Of a stretch of 64,000 nucleotides of DNA, positions 50,735 to 59,379 are shown one piece after another (within the stretch, counting starts at the first letter, position 1; the number at the start of each line of letters is the position of its first letter). Origin of the DNA: Nitrososphaerota archaeon (GTDB taxonomy: Archaea; Thermoproteota; Nitrososphaeria; Nitrososphaerales; JACPRH01). The stretch is taken from positions 84,034 through 148,033 of the forward strand of contig JACPRH010000037.1 in NCBI GenBank assembly GCA_016190055.1, written 5' to 3'. The position numbers and the translations under genes are program-made. The notes beneath the pieces were generated by a model that saw only the letters and a program-made list of their open reading frames with translations, did no database searches and was not told the DNA's origin.

Positions 50735-51490
50735 TTAATGCGCTTTGCCGGTTTTTTGCTGAAGCAGTAGTAGACCTGCGATGAACAGTAGTGCGGCTAC
50801 ACCGAGTGCCGCGATAGCGAGAGTTGTATCGCCGTTTGCTGCTATTTTCGGTATCGGAGCTGCTCCTGGAGTTCTTTCTGTGCTTATGATAGTGAAGGTT
50901 GATGTGGTTGTGGTGACTACGGTTGTGGTTACTAGCGATGTTACTGTTGCTGTAGCAGCGGTTGAGGAGCTTGTAGTGGAAGAAGTTACGTTTCCAATAG
51001 TGGTGGTTGTAGTTTTGTTTGCGGTTGTGGTGGTACTGGTGTTTGTGGTTTTCTGTGAAGAGGAGACTATGTTGAGTGTGACATCGGATTTGCTCTCAAG
51101 ATCTGCGCCTTGCTGTCCTGCCTGAGGTAACGCGGTTCCTGTGCCTTCTACTGTCAACGTTACCTTCCCTTGAGGCACGTCCGCTCCGACTTTCACGGTC
51201 ATCTTTGCGGCGGCGCCGTCGATCTCAATGTTCTCCATCTTCTCAGGGTCGAAGATTGCAGTTACTCCTTGAGGCGGATCCACTAGACTTAGGGTGACGG
51301 TTCCAGTTTTCCAGTCTCCCTGCGGGTATATGTTTACGGTGAATGTGGCGGAGCCTCCTGCTTGAACATCTTGCGATGAAGGGTCGATGCCGAAGAATAG
51401 TGATGGTGGTGTCACTGCGAGTCCGAAGGCGGTTGGGACGATGACTAAAAGAAGGGTAGTTACTATTACGGCTTCTTTACTTATTTTCAT
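50735..51490 (-). CDS. Secreted protein with Thr-rich stalk and C-terminal membrane anchor
   Basis: A 251-aa surface protein. The signal peptide (AVIVTTLLLVIVPTAFGLA) leads to one Ig-like NEW3/CARDB-type domain (PSSQDVQAGGSATFTVNIYPQGDWKTGTVTLSLVDPPQGVTA). Next come a ~75-residue Thr/Ser stalk and a final helix (TLAIAALGVAALLFIAGLLLL) with a basic tail. The layout parallels 20727-21329. Function unknown; probably a cell-surface component. Confidence 0.72.
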   Translation of the reverse strand: MKISKEAVIVTTLLLVIVPTAFGLAVTPPSLFFGIDPSSQDVQAGGSATFTVNIYPQGDWKTGTVTLSLVDPPQGVTAIFDPEKMENIEIDGAAAKMTVKVGADVPQGKVTLTVEGTGTALPQAGQQGADLESKSDVTLNIVSSSQKTTNTSTTTTANKTTTTTIGNVTSSTTSSSTAATATVTSLVTTTVVTTTTSTFTIISTERTPGAAPIPKIAANGDTTLAIAALGVAALLFIAGLLLLQQKTGKAH

Positions 51491-51602
51491 GCTTTCCCTT
51501 TCTCACCTTTCTCGGGAGTAAAGATGTGACCTGACTAAAAAGGATGTTGTTTAGCTCGAACTCATGCATTACTATTTCATTATCTACGAATATCACGAAA
51601 AA

Positions 51603-51617
51603 AGTGTATTTTACACT
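51603..51617. promoter_or_regulatory. Perfect palindrome AGTGTA-TTT-TACACT
   Basis: A perfect 6-bp inverted repeat with a 3-bp spacer lies between the divergent 50735-51490 gene and the DNA methyltransferase. It is a possible operator for either. No second copy noticed. Confidence 0.3.
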
Positions 51618-51713
51618 CGCATAATGGTCATTTATTACATTGGTTACTGGGTCGTCAGGTGATACTGTATATTTATCAATGGTTTAGGCAAGTTTTTATC
51701 TACTTGTGAGTGC

Positions 51714-52547
51714 GTGTCAGTTGAGTTGTTAGTAATGCTCGATAGCATTGTCTGCAGTGATTCGAGCGATCTCTCGTTTATCGATGATGAATCGGTAGCG
51801 TTGACTGTCACGTCTCCACCATATCATAATGCGATTAATTATGACAGGCATCTTGAGAAGAAGTGGTATAGAGGTAACCTCGATAAGCCGCTTGACCTGT
51901 ATTTCTCTGAGATGGCAAAGGTCTTCTCGGAGGTTTTCCGGGTTACGAGAGAAGGTGGTTTCTGCTGTATCATCATAGGGAATGAGGTTGCGAATGGGAA
52001 CTTGATTCCGCTGCCTCACATGTTGACTGAGCAGCTTTGCAGAAGCTGGGCGTTTCATGAAGATATCATTTGGAGTAAGGTAACAGGCGGTTTAGATCGG
52101 TTCGGGGTCACTATTCAGCATCCCTATCCATCTTATTATCGGGCGAACATTATGCATGAGCATATTCTCGTCTTCAGAAAGGGAAAGATGGTACACAGAA
52201 GGGACGAGGACAGCAAGCTGATTATCGATGAAGTTATGAAGAAAGATACTAGCAACAGCGTTTGGAACATCCCACCTGTGCCACCGAGACTGATACCGCA
52301 CCCATGCCCTTTCCCAGAGGAGATACCGTTCCGGCTCACTCTGCTCTACAGTAACCGTGGAGACACAGTTCTAGATCCGTTTAACGGCAGCGGCCAAACC
52401 ACCAAGGTCGCCCGGTATCTCGGCAGACACTACATCGGCGTTGACGCTCAATCCGAATACGTGGAGCTTGCGAAGAATCGTCTAGATGAACCTATACATC
52501 TTCGTGAACCGATCGTCGCCGAGTGGAAGAAAATATCCAAAGCTTAG
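51714..52547 (+). CDS. DNA methyltransferase (beta-class N4-cytosine/N6-adenine)
   Basis: A 277-aa S-adenosylmethionine-dependent methyltransferase. The catalytic motif TSPPY (residues 33-37) comes first and the SAM-binding DPFNGSGQTTKVARYLGRHYIGVD comes last, the beta-class order. The S/TSPPY form is most frequent in N4-cytosine enzymes. GTG start. No restriction endonuclease or specificity subunit is adjacent, so it looks like an orphan methylase, perhaps for replication, repair or gene control. Recognition sequence not predictable. Confidence 0.88.
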   Translation: MSVELLVMLDSIVCSDSSDLSFIDDESVALTVTSPPYHNAINYDRHLEKKWYRGNLDKPLDLYFSEMAKVFSEVFRVTREGGFCCIIIGNEVANGNLIPLPHMLTEQLCRSWAFHEDIIWSKVTGGLDRFGVTIQHPYPSYYRANIMHEHILVFRKGKMVHRRDEDSKLIIDEVMKKDTSNSVWNIPPVPPRLIPHPCPFPEEIPFRLTLLYSNRGDTVLDPFNGSGQTTKVARYLGRHYIGVDAQSEYVELAKNRLDEPIHLREPIVAEWKKISKA

Positions 52548-52628
52548 ATCCGAGGCAGAAGAGACTAGCCTAGGTAAAAAAGAGGCGAGCGGTTAACTTA
52601 CTGCTCTAGTACTTGATTGCTTGTTTGT

Positions 52629-52835
52629 TTAGCCTTTCCAGCGGATACGTTCCATGTCGTCGCTTTTCTTGTTAGTCTTCTTCCACTGCTTGTAATGCTC
52701 ATGGCATAGGTAGACTCGTCTGTCTCCGGATACTTTGAGATCGCTTCCTGAGAGCTGCGCTTTGCTTAGAGAGCGCACCGCGGATTGATCGCACCCTGTG
52801 ACTGAGCAGCTAACACCTTTAGCTACTTTCCCCAA
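52629..52835 (-). CDS. Small zinc-finger protein
   Basis: A 68-aa protein with Cys in VSCSVTGCDQSA (C-x4-C) and a second pair in RRVYLCHEHYKQW (C-H-x-H), likely one zinc site, plus a basic C-terminus (KKTNKKSDDMERIRWKG). Small archaeal proteins of this kind are common but mostly uncharacterised. Divergent from the lipid synthase gene and convergent with the methyltransferase. Function unknown. Confidence 0.6.
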   Translation of the reverse strand: MGKVAKGVSCSVTGCDQSAVRSLSKAQLSGSDLKVSGDRRVYLCHEHYKQWKKTNKKSDDMERIRWKG

Positions 52836-52889
52836 AAGAGATCACCCTCGGATTGCGACGTAGCGGATATATAACTTCCTCGGCTGAAG

Positions 52890-53549
52890 GTGCAAAGAGA
52901 AAAAAGGAGAGATAAGAAGAGGGGAGGAGACAGACTCTTGCTTAACAGAGTTCGAGAAGCGGTTACACCCTTTCTGAACAAGGCTGGCGGTGCCTTCGCT
53001 AAAACAGGCATCTCAGCTACCGGATGGAGTGTTTTCAGTCTAATCTTAGCGGCGCTTTCCGGAGCAGCTTACGCAGGTCTGCTGGGAGCGAGTGGATGGC
53101 TCTTAGGCGGGCTGCTTCTTCTGGGATCAGGCTTCTTCGATATTGTTGATGGGGCGGTGGCGAGAGCCACTAGATCAGTTTCTAAGCGTGGAGCCTTCAT
53201 TGATTCGAACTTTGACAGAATCGCAGAGATATTAGTTTACGGCGGAGTTTTAGTCGGAGGGATTGGGCAACCCGTTATCGTCTTTGCAGCGCTGTCAGCA
53301 TCGATTCTTGTGAGCTATTCACGCGCCCGAGGAGAATCGCTTAACGTGAAGCTATCAGGAATCGGCATAGGTGAACGGGCTGAAAGAATATTCATCCTAG
53401 CCTTAGCCAGCATCGCAGGCTACCCATACTACGGTGTTCTACTGGTTCTAGTGGTGGCGGCAATAACATTTCTGCATAGGTTAGTCTACACGATAAGGGC
53501 ATTAGGAGTACAAGATAATAGCCGAACCGGTGTTAACCAGCTCGGTTAG
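52890..53549 (+). CDS. CDP-alcohol phosphatidyltransferase, archaetidylinositol-phosphate-synthase-like
   Basis: A 219-aa membrane enzyme joining a CDP-activated archaeal lipid to a polar head group. The family motif D-G-x2-A-R-x8-G-x3-D-x3-D is complete (DGAVARATRSVSKRG then FIDSNFD). Six helices follow the usual pattern, and EAVTPFLNKAGGAFAKTGISATGWS at the N-terminus is typical of archaetidylinositol phosphate synthases. The GTG start at 52890 lies about 22 bp after a TATA box (GATATATAAC). Inositol-phosphate as acceptor is the best guess, not proven. Confidence 0.87.
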   Translation: MQREKRRDKKRGGDRLLLNRVREAVTPFLNKAGGAFAKTGISATGWSVFSLILAALSGAAYAGLLGASGWLLGGLLLLGSGFFDIVDGAVARATRSVSKRGAFIDSNFDRIAEILVYGGVLVGGIGQPVIVFAALSASILVSYSRARGESLNVKLSGIGIGERAERIFILALASIAGYPYYGVLLVLVVAAITFLHRLVYTIRALGVQDNSRTGVNQLG

Positions 53550-53556
53550 TTGCTGG

Positions 53557-53835
53557 TTAATGCAGCTTTCGGCGATCTTCTCGCGATCGCACCTTGACGT
53601 ATCCGTAGTGAACTGCGCAGGATACGCAGTAGAACCGGATTGTCTTGGGTGCTGCTATGTATGCGCCTGCTTCACGTAATTCCTTAGCCAACATAGGCTC
53701 TACAAGTGTAACTCTAGAGGTAACTCGCTTAGCCTTATCCCGCGGTACAAGGGTTCCGCACTTACTGCATTGAATATGGTCGGTGCTGCCCTTTCCGCCC
53801 TTAGATCGTCCTCTACTCTTACGTTTCTTAGTCAA
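53557..53835 (-). CDS. rps26e: Small-subunit ribosomal protein eS26
   Basis: A 92-aa zinc ribbon protein of the 30S subunit. It starts TKKRKSRGRSKGGKG and carries C-S-K-C and C-V-S-C zinc knuckles with TIRFYCVSCAVHYGYVKVRSREDRR. The frame is open to 53868, but a TATA box (CTTTTAAAGT on the minus strand, 53867-53876) lies at that point. TTG 53835, directly before the conserved start, is preferred. eS26 is found in TACK archaea and eukaryotes but is lacking in Euryarchaeota, which helps place the organism. Confidence 0.9.
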   Translation of the reverse strand: MTKKRKSRGRSKGGKGSTDHIQCSKCGTLVPRDKAKRVTSRVTLVEPMLAKELREAGAYIAAPKTIRFYCVSCAVHYGYVKVRSREDRRKLH

Positions 53836-53951
53836 AACGAACGCCAACCCCTCGGGGCAAGACCCCACTTTAAAAGATTATGGGAAAATATTTGAAACTT
53901 GGCTTTAGAGACACATTACGGAGTTACGAAACAAGTCGTCAACGGCATATC

Positions 53952-56900
53952 TTATCTAGTTCTTTTCAGAAGCAACACTTCAGTTAAAGCTAATGCAATG
54001 ATTGTGGCCCCTATAGCCCAAGCGCTGGTCAACGGTTCTGCAGCTTGCTCCGCTGGTCTTGCGGTAACTGCGCTTGTGAGAGTAGTTGATTGAGTGATTG
54101 TGGCGATGTTAATTTGAGTCGAAGTGACTGCAGTTGTTTCTATTACTGTCCTGATTGATGTTACGCTGGTTGTTGTTACTTGTTGTTCTGACAACTGCTC
54201 TTCACTTCCCCAAATTCCTTGGCTGGGCTCAGGTGAAGCGTATTTTCGCACGTAGACGTTATCCCACCATGTGATGTATTCAGAAAGACCGCCGGGGAAT
54301 AACCCTAAGTTTCCAGTTACGGGCTCAAGAGTGTTGCTAACTGCACACGCACCGTTTAGCGTTGCCGTGAAGGTGTTCTGGGTTGTTTCTGCTACTTCTA
54401 TAGTATACCATGTGTTCGGTGACCAATCGCAGTTTGACGGCGCCTCTTCCCAGTATCCTGATATGCGCTCAGACATGTAAAGGAGATTAGGTATCTGGAG
54501 ATAGCCTGTAATAATGTTGTCAGCATCTTTGAACCTATAGTAGACGAAGCCGTTGTTGTCTCCGGCGTTCAACTTGATTTTTGCGTGTAGAAGCTCATGA
54601 ACCCCTGGTGAATACGATCCTTCTATAATGTCATCCCAGCTTGTATGGCCAGGCTGCGTGCCTCTTGTTCCCCTGACAGCGCCGTTATCAATAGACCATT
54701 CGCCAGTCCCAATTACTTTCCATTTACTAGTGTCTATGCTGCTTCCTGAGAAGTCATCGAAGAAGGCGAAAACATTGTTCCCGTTGCTTGCAGATTGTGC
54801 GTCGGCTTGACCGTAGTAGATGTAGACAGTTGTGTCTTTGAAAGATAAATCATCCTTCACCTTAACCCAGAATGTGGCTACAGAACTGTCCGAGTCTTCT
54901 AACCAATAGTTTAGTTCGGTCACCCCATCCTTATCTGTGAATCTGATGTCGTTAGGCCAGTTCAAGGCATGGTTGTTAAGATAGACGTCTGCACCTGAAT
55001 CAGTTCCGCTTCCTTTATGTACTGTGATTTTGATTTGATAACCTAGACCCGCGTCTGACGCATGAGTTACTACATGTGACTTTCTGTAACCCCATTCTGA
55101 AAGTAGCTCTGATGAATAGTTAGGAGGCTGCTGTACTCCAGTTGTTTCTTCTCTTCCCCAGCTTCCTTGGCTAGGTTCAGTGGGGGCGATCTTCCTGATG
55201 AAGACCCAGTCAATCTGTATCTGTTTGTTAAGCTCGTCATAGGCTTTGGCTGGCCAGAAATAGAAGATTGTGCCGGCAAGATTTCTGTCTATATGATAGG
55301 GTGAGCCATCCCACCATAGAGTAGGCTCATAAGCTACTCTGGCCGTGATCTTCAATCGATGCCAGCTATTGTCGTAGCCGCCGACAATTGTGGCTCTAGC
55401 ATCACAATTACCATCGCACACGTATGCGTATACATTGTTGTCTGGACTACCGGGGTAAGCATAGTAGTGCGTGCTGTAGCCGTTCCACCATATTGTTGGC
55501 CCCGCAGTATCGAATAAGCCGAATGAGAAGTGGTTAGTTTCTGACACGGGGTCCCACTTTACTCTAGCTTCGACTGCTCTCCAGTTAGAGAGATCGATGC
55601 TGTTTGCGCTTCGGATGCCTGAAAATGTACTTGATGGATTGGTGACCGTTAGAATGCTGTTCGAGAGACTTGTTGAAGCGCTCTGAATACTCCACTTGCT
55701 AGTGTCTAAGGTGGAGCCGCTGAAATCATCGAAAAACTCGAATGTTTCTCCACCGTTACTAACTGATAAGGCATAAGGTCTGCCGTAGTAAACGTATATC
55801 GTTGCACTTCTGGCAGACAAATCATCTTTAACCCTGACCCAGAATGTAGCAGAGTTACTATCAGAGCTCTCTAGCCAGTAACTTAGCTGAGTTAAGCCAT
55901 CACTGTCTATGAATCGTATATCATTCGGCCAAGTCAAAGCGTGATTGTTCAGATAGACGTTCTCACCTTGATCAATGCCACTGCCCTTATGGACAACGAT
56001 TCGAATTTGATAACCAGTCCCAGCTCCCGGTGCGTTATTAATCACGTGTGACTTTCTGTAGCTCCATCCGGAAAGCATCGTTACAGGACGCTCAGGAGGA
56101 GGTAGTGAATTAGCTGGTTGCTCGCCGCCCCAGCTTCCGTGTTGAGGTTCAGGTGTAACGTATTTCCGAACATAGACGTCATCGAACCATGAGGTAACGG
56201 GAGCAAGGGTGGCGGGGAACAATCCGAGTTTCCCAGTTATTGGCTCAGCGACGTTAGTAGATTTACATGCGCCGTTTAGTGTTGCTGTGAAGCTGTTTGC
56301 AGGAGTCTCTATCACTTCTACTGTGTACCAAGTATCTGGTGACCAGTTGCAGCTTGTGCGCCCTTCGTTCCAATACCCTGACGAGCGCTCAGACATGTAG
56401 AAGAGATTGGGTATTTGGAGGTAACCTGTGATGAAGTTATCGATATTTTGGAATCTATAGTAGACAAGGCTGTTTGTATTAATAGAGCTCACCTTTACCT
56501 TTACGTGTAAAAGTTGATCGGTGGTTGGGGAGTACGATCCTTCTAAGTAGTCAGCGTAAGTATGAGGCATAGGTGCCTCGCCCTTCATAGATCCGTTATC
56601 GATTGACCAAGTGCCTTTTCCCACTACTGTCCACTTGTTACGATCGATCGCTCCACCGGAGAAGTCGTCGAAGAAAGCGAAGGTGTTGTCTCCGTTACTG
56701 GCAGAGGAGACGTTGGACCTGCCGTAGTAGACGTAGATGGTTGTGCTTGAGTAAGATAGGTCATCGTTCACTTTAACCCAGAATGTAGCGGTATCGGTAG
56801 AGGCGTCCTCTAGCCAGTAATTTAGCTCGGTGACTCCGTCTTTACCTGTGAACCGAATATCGTTAGGCCAGTTCAGAGATCGATAGTTTAGGTAAACATC

Positions 56901-58166
56901 CTTGCCGTAATCCACTCCGTTTGCTCTGTGAACAGTGATTTCAACTTGGTAGTTGTTTCCAGCGGCTGGTGCGCTGTTAACTATGTGTGATTTTCTGTAG
57001 TTCCATCCCGGAAGCCATGAGGCGGTTGAGGCGGTGTTGTTCGAGATCACGGTTGTTAATGTTAGCTGACCGCCTTCTACCTTCTGCAGGAAGATATCGT
57101 CAATGTAGCCGGTGCCTACTCCTGAACCGGATATCTCGGTCTTTATTCGGTCGGGAGCACCTGTGAATGGCAGCGAGTCCATGTATTTGCCATTCAGGTA
57201 CCATTGGATGGTGCGGCTGGTCGCATTATTTTCGAACCTAAATTTGTACCATTGAGCAGTACTGTATGTTCCGTATGATCGGCCTTGCACCATAAGGTTT
57301 CCGTCTAAAAGTTCTGCGTAAATCCCTGTGTTTTGAAGCGTATCGGTCAAGTCGAAGGTGAAGTTAATTCGCTTCTCATCAGGTCGCATAGCGAATTCTA
57401 GAACGAATGAGCCGTTTAATCTGGGGATTGGGCGTTCGGCTCCAACTGCATAATCTAGAAAGTTCTTGGTCATTCTAAGCGAAGCATAAGGGTGATACAT
57501 TGACCAGCCTAGGTCTGGGGTTCCCGGATAGTCTATGCCGGGATCATTTAGATCGTACATTCCCACGGAGCCTCCTTTACTATTCACAATCCAGCTGTCT
57601 CCACGCTCACTCCATTTGTCAAAACCCTCGTAGAAGACTGTAGACGCGGCGCTTAGAGAAGTGATCCGCGGAACCACGTATAACCTAATGTTAGCGACTA
57701 CGCCAATAGGTTCACCCACATATCTGCCTACGACAAGTATCTCGATGTCTACTGTGGACTCTTTCATATCTGGCGAGGTCTTAACCACAACAGGAAATCG
57801 GTAATCCTCACTGCCAGTTTTGATGTAGATTTGCTTAGGGTAAACCGCCTCTACGCCTGTTGGCAACGGTGATAGTTGTTGCCAGTCCGCTCTGCGCCGC
57901 TCTGCTAATCCAACAGTTACATTGAATTGTCCGGCCCATGCAGTCAAGTCCACATTGTAGGTTGCAGGCTCCCCAGCAGTGATCTTCTGAGTAAGCTGGT
58001 TTACATTGATGAAGAATGTAGGGCCGGGTGGACCTAAAGCAAAGACGCTAGCCATGTTTACGATTAGTAGCAGTAGGGTTAGGGCCACTGCAGCAGTCTT
58101 AGATGCGTTTCCACGCCTCTTCAATCGTGTATTCACATAACTATCCCAGAATAAAAAGTATCGCAT
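53952..58166 (-). CDS. Giant secreted protein with LamG-like and three DUF2341 modules
   Basis: A 1404-aa surface protein. The signal helix (TAAVALTLLLLIVNMASVFALG) is followed by an Ig-like domain and a concanavalin/LamG-like domain (residues ~180-370: FYEGFDKWSERGDSW ... GTGYIDDIFLQKV). Three ~310-residue units follow, each opening with GWxYRKSHxVxxA, WPNDIRF and YYGRxxxxSxSNG (DUF2341) and continuing with a second LamG-like lobe (FFDDFSGxxxDxxKW). A Thr-rich stretch and final helix (AWAIGATIIALALTEVLLL) with KRTR anchor it. Such modules probably bind glycans; it may be an adhesin or part of the surface coat. Confidence 0.8.
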   Translation of the reverse strand: MRYFLFWDSYVNTRLKRRGNASKTAAVALTLLLLIVNMASVFALGPPGPTFFINVNQLTQKITAGEPATYNVDLTAWAGQFNVTVGLAERRRADWQQLSPLPTGVEAVYPKQIYIKTGSEDYRFPVVVKTSPDMKESTVDIEILVVGRYVGEPIGVVANIRLYVVPRITSLSAASTVFYEGFDKWSERGDSWIVNSKGGSVGMYDLNDPGIDYPGTPDLGWSMYHPYASLRMTKNFLDYAVGAERPIPRLNGSFVLEFAMRPDEKRINFTFDLTDTLQNTGIYAELLDGNLMVQGRSYGTYSTAQWYKFRFENNATSRTIQWYLNGKYMDSLPFTGAPDRIKTEISGSGVGTGYIDDIFLQKVEGGQLTLTTVISNNTASTASWLPGWNYRKSHIVNSAPAAGNNYQVEITVHRANGVDYGKDVYLNYRSLNWPNDIRFTGKDGVTELNYWLEDASTDTATFWVKVNDDLSYSSTTIYVYYGRSNVSSASNGDNTFAFFDDFSGGAIDRNKWTVVGKGTWSIDNGSMKGEAPMPHTYADYLEGSYSPTTDQLLHVKVKVSSINTNSLVYYRFQNIDNFITGYLQIPNLFYMSERSSGYWNEGRTSCNWSPDTWYTVEVIETPANSFTATLNGACKSTNVAEPITGKLGLFPATLAPVTSWFDDVYVRKYVTPEPQHGSWGGEQPANSLPPPERPVTMLSGWSYRKSHVINNAPGAGTGYQIRIVVHKGSGIDQGENVYLNNHALTWPNDIRFIDSDGLTQLSYWLESSDSNSATFWVRVKDDLSARSATIYVYYGRPYALSVSNGGETFEFFDDFSGSTLDTSKWSIQSASTSLSNSILTVTNPSSTFSGIRSANSIDLSNWRAVEARVKWDPVSETNHFSFGLFDTAGPTIWWNGYSTHYYAYPGSPDNNVYAYVCDGNCDARATIVGGYDNSWHRLKITARVAYEPTLWWDGSPYHIDRNLAGTIFYFWPAKAYDELNKQIQIDWVFIRKIAPTEPSQGSWGREETTGVQQPPNYSSELLSEWGYRKSHVVTHASDAGLGYQIKITVHKGSGTDSGADVYLNNHALNWPNDIRFTDKDGVTELNYWLEDSDSSVATFWVKVKDDLSFKDTTVYIYYGQADAQSASNGNNVFAFFDDFSGSSIDTSKWKVIGTGEWSIDNGAVRGTRGTQPGHTSWDDIIEGSYSPGVHELLHAKIKLNAGDNNGFVYYRFKDADNIITGYLQIPNLLYMSERISGYWEEAPSNCDWSPNTWYTIEVAETTQNTFTATLNGACAVSNTLEPVTGNLGLFPGGLSEYITWWDNVYVRKYASPEPSQGIWGSEEQLSEQQVTTTSVTSIRTVIETTAVTSTQINIATITQSTTLTSAVTARPAEQAAEPLTSAWAIGATIIALALTEVLLLKRTR

Positions 58167-58363
58167 AATTTTTTGATAACTTGGCGGAGTATTCGAGAGG
58201 AAAAATCGTGTTTTTGCTTATCGTTACCTCTTTCATCATAAGATAATTTCCACTGTTTTGACTCTGAAGCGGTAGCTCTAATAACTGATTATTTGGCCTT
58301 GAAGTGTGTTAGCATGGTTCGAGTTATTATGAGTGGGCGCTTTGAGAGTGGGTGTTTTGAAGG

Positions 58364-59272
58364 TTGAGAGTGACTGTTGTTGGACACCTCGTGATTGATA
58401 ATGTGGTGTCTGGGCAAATTAGGACTACGACTTTAGGTGGGCCTCCTAGCTACGCTGGTTTAACCGCTAGGAATCTAGGTGCGGAGGATGTTAGTCTCTT
58501 TACAAAGTTTGGTGCGGATTTTCCTGATGATTATCTTCTCTGGCTGAGCTGGAATCAGCTCAAGATTAACCGGTACGCTCGCTCTTCAACTAATGTGACT
58601 ACTCGTTTTCGCATAGTGCAGAAGCCTGAAGGGAGGGAGCTGTATCTGGAGGCTCGCTGCGAGGATCTTAAGGCTGACTGGGAGCTGCCGGAGGGTGATG
58701 TTGCGATTGTTAGTCCGGTGGCTGGCGAGGTTGATTTTGCCCTGCTTGACCATATACGGAAGCAGTTCAAGACTGTCTACATCGATCCTCAAGGCTTCAT
58801 CAGAAAGTTCGAACAAGATGGACGCTGCTATCTCACAAACATTGATCGTCGCGTTCTGAAGTACGCTGGTATTGTGAAGATGGATGGGGAGGAGGCTTTG
58901 ATGATTACTGGCCTACGTGATCCGCTTCAAGCGTTGGAGGAGGTGAGGAGAAGCGGTGTTGAGGTCGCTATTTACACTAATGGGACTGGGGGGGCGCTGC
59001 TTCACTGCAGTAAAGGGCTCTTCCGTATCCCGGTTGTCAGGCAGATCGATGTTCTGGATACTACTGGGGCTGGAGATATTTTCGCGGGAGCGTTCGTCAC
59101 CACCTATCTTGAAGGCGGTGATCCGGTGTGGTCTGGCTGTGTAGCGGTTGCGGCGGCCTCCGCTGGTCTGGACAAGGTTGGGTTGTCGAAGGTTGCGGGT
59201 ATTGACGCGGTGACTGGTTTAGCTGAAGAGACCGCGAAGAATGTTGAGAAGGTCAAGAATAGTGATGTGTAG
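58364..59272 (+). CDS. PfkB-family carbohydrate kinase
   Basis: A 302-aa ribokinase-like enzyme. The N-terminal substrate region is VVGHLVIDN ... TTLGGPPSYAGLTARNLGAEDV. The C-terminal catalytic signature DTTGAGDIFAGAFVTTYLEGG contains the anion hole and base Asp. It phosphorylates a sugar or nucleoside; candidates include inositol, fructose or ribose-type substrates, and archaeal relatives with this short N-terminus are often annotated only as PfkB. TTG start at 58364. It is followed by (TGG)n and the proS promoter. Confidence 0.85.
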   Translation: MRVTVVGHLVIDNVVSGQIRTTTLGGPPSYAGLTARNLGAEDVSLFTKFGADFPDDYLLWLSWNQLKINRYARSSTNVTTRFRIVQKPEGRELYLEARCEDLKADWELPEGDVAIVSPVAGEVDFALLDHIRKQFKTVYIDPQGFIRKFEQDGRCYLTNIDRRVLKYAGIVKMDGEEALMITGLRDPLQALEEVRRSGVEVAIYTNGTGGALLHCSKGLFRIPVVRQIDVLDTTGAGDIFAGAFVTTYLEGGDPVWSGCVAVAAASAGLDKVGLSKVAGIDAVTGLAEETAKNVEKVKNSDV

Positions 59273-59297
59273 TTGTTGTTGGTGGTGGTGGTGGTGT
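59273..59297 (+). repeat. Short TGG microsatellite
   Basis: After the PfkB stop codon, GTTGTTGGTGGTGGTGGTGG-like triplets repeat for about 25 bases. Low-complexity; no function suggested. Confidence 0.5.
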
Positions 59298-59379
59298 TTC
59301 TGGGTGAAGATTTTTATGTTGACCAATCGGCAACCCGAACCTGACCTCTGTTAGATAGAGTATTGTTGGTGTTGTTTGG

